Origin: Aeromicrobium piscarium
GTDB lineage: Bacteria; Actinomycetota; Actinomycetes; Propionibacteriales; Nocardioidaceae
Direction of reading: 5' to 3'
DNA length: 64,000 nucleotides
NCBI RefSeq assembly: GCF_007421815.1
Contig: NZ_VLNT01000010.1
Coordinates: forward strand, 1 to 64,000
How positions within the stretch are numbered: the first letter of the stretch is position 1; each line of letters starts with the position of its first letter. Shown here one piece after another: positions 63,314 to 64,000 of the stretch. The position numbers were made by a program, and so were the translations under genes. The notes below the pieces were generated by a model that was not told the DNA's origin, made no database searches, and worked only from the letters and a program-made list of their open reading frames with translations.

Positions 63314-64000
63314 GTGATCGGTCGTCATGAGGAGAGGGTCTTCCTCCTCGGACAGTTGCATGCCGCACCCTCCGTACCGCCCCGCATCATCCTGGTCGAC
63401 GGCCCGATGGGATCGGGCAAGACCGCTCTCGTGACCTCCGCACTCGCCGAGATCGAGCGTCCCGTACTGCTCGCCCGCGCCGATCGTTTCGCCGGCGCCT
63501 CCCCTCTCGCCAGCGCCCGCCCCGTCATCGAGAGCCTGCTGGACGCCGACCTGCAGCAGATGATCGAGGAGCACTCGCTCCGCGGCATCCTGCGCGAGTG
63601 CATCACCGTGCTCCGCGAACGAGACGCCATCATCACCATCGACGATGCTCAATGGCTGGACCCGATGTCGAGTCAGTTCTTCGCCGATCTGATCAGCGGC
63701 ACCGCGCCGCTCACCGTTTTGCTCGCCTATCGACAGGCGATGGCTCCGGTCCGACTCATCGATACCGCGCGCTCTGCCGGAGCGAGCATCGAGCATCTCT
63801 CCGTCGGACCACTGGCCGATCCGGACATCGCGACCCTCTCCGCCGGGGTGACCACCGAGCAACAGCGGATCGTCGTCGAGACCGCGGACGGCAATCCGCT
63901 CTTCGCCCGGACGCTGCGCGCCGCCTTCCTCCGTCACCCCGACGCGACCACGCTCGATGAAGTGCTCCCGCTGGGCCGCGGCCCGCGTTCGGAGTTGCTC
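63314..64000 (+). CDS. AAA/P-loop ATPase of the LuxR/MalT-like type, 3' end outside window
   Basis: At least 229 residues are read before the window ends, without a stop. The N-terminus VIGRHEERVFLLGQL and Walker A GPMGSGKT (30-37), Walker B IITIDDAQWLD (about 106-116) and ADGNPLFARTLRAAFL match the AAA_16/NACHT-like ATPase of large LuxR (LAL/MalT-type) regulators, whose C-terminal HTH would lie beyond the window. I use the GTG at 63314 with GGGGG a few bases before; ATGs at 63275 and 63284 are in frame and possible. The promoter would be in the 185 bases after the surface-protein gene, which it diverges from. Confidence 0.75.
   Translation, partial: MIGRHEERVFLLGQLHAAPSVPPRIILVDGPMGSGKTALVTSALAEIERPVLLARADRFAGASPLASARPVIESLLDADLQQMIEEHSLRGILRECITVLRERDAIITIDDAQWLDPMSSQFFADLISGTAPLTVLLAYRQAMAPVRLIDTARSAGASIEHLSVGPLADPDIATLSAGVTTEQQRIVVETADGNPLFARTLRAAFLRHPDATTLDEVLPLGRGPRSELL

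Overview
High-GC (about two-thirds G+C by eye) chromosomal DNA of an actinobacterium. The mix points to the Micrococcales: LPXTG-type surface proteins including a choice-of-anchor G protein, a fused RmlC-RmlD sugar enzyme, an HTTM/DUF5819 pair, a DUF3618/holin-X/BrkB trio, and many GTG starts with ATGA or TGATG gene overlaps. The genus cannot be fixed from the sequence. No tRNA, rRNA or CRISPR array was found.

Layout. 1-1.7 kb is a scar region: an IS transposase tail, a DUF3800 gene, strong inverted repeats and the stub of an AAA ATPase gene. 1.7-6.7 kb holds a quinone-reductase-like enzyme, a STAS/HATPase protein with a DUF4325 partner, and a two-domain serine hydrolase. 6.9-13.6 kb is a six-gene overlapping operon for organosulfur uptake and desulfurisation; its binding-protein gene carries an in-frame stop. 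13.7-16.3 kb holds two tandem paralogous membrane-anchored proteins of unknown function. 16.5-23.1 kb holds membrane and stress-type genes. 23.2-26.3 kb is a surface protein with 46 copies of a six-residue repeat.

26.6-32.0 kb is a TRAP transporter operon with a nitrilase and an HpcH-type aldolase, divergent from a GntR regulator. 32.2-37.3 kb holds a second surface protein, an alpha/beta-hydrolase membrane protein and glutamate dehydrogenase. 37.5-41.8 kb is an amino-acid ABC operon with an acetoacetate-decarboxylase-like enzyme, a GntR regulator and a duplicated 28-codon mini-ORF. 41.9-46.1 kb holds a HAD phosphatase and dTDP-rhamnose genes; 46.5-49.3 kb glycerol genes (glpK, glpF) and a MarR regulator. 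49.3-59.3 kb is a seven-gene operon (two CoA-transferases around a peptide-type ABC transporter, plus a serine hydrolase) divergent from a LysR regulator. 59.3-64.0 kb holds small membrane genes, one frameshifted, a third large surface protein with a 278-bp internal duplication, and the start of an AAA regulator-type protein cut by the window edge.

Most of the window is substrate import plus matching catabolism, each module with its own regulator, interleaved with cell-surface genes. The least explained items are the duplicated mini-ORF, the paralogous pair at 13.7-16.3 kb, the double CoA-transferase operon and the palindrome at 18.87 kb.
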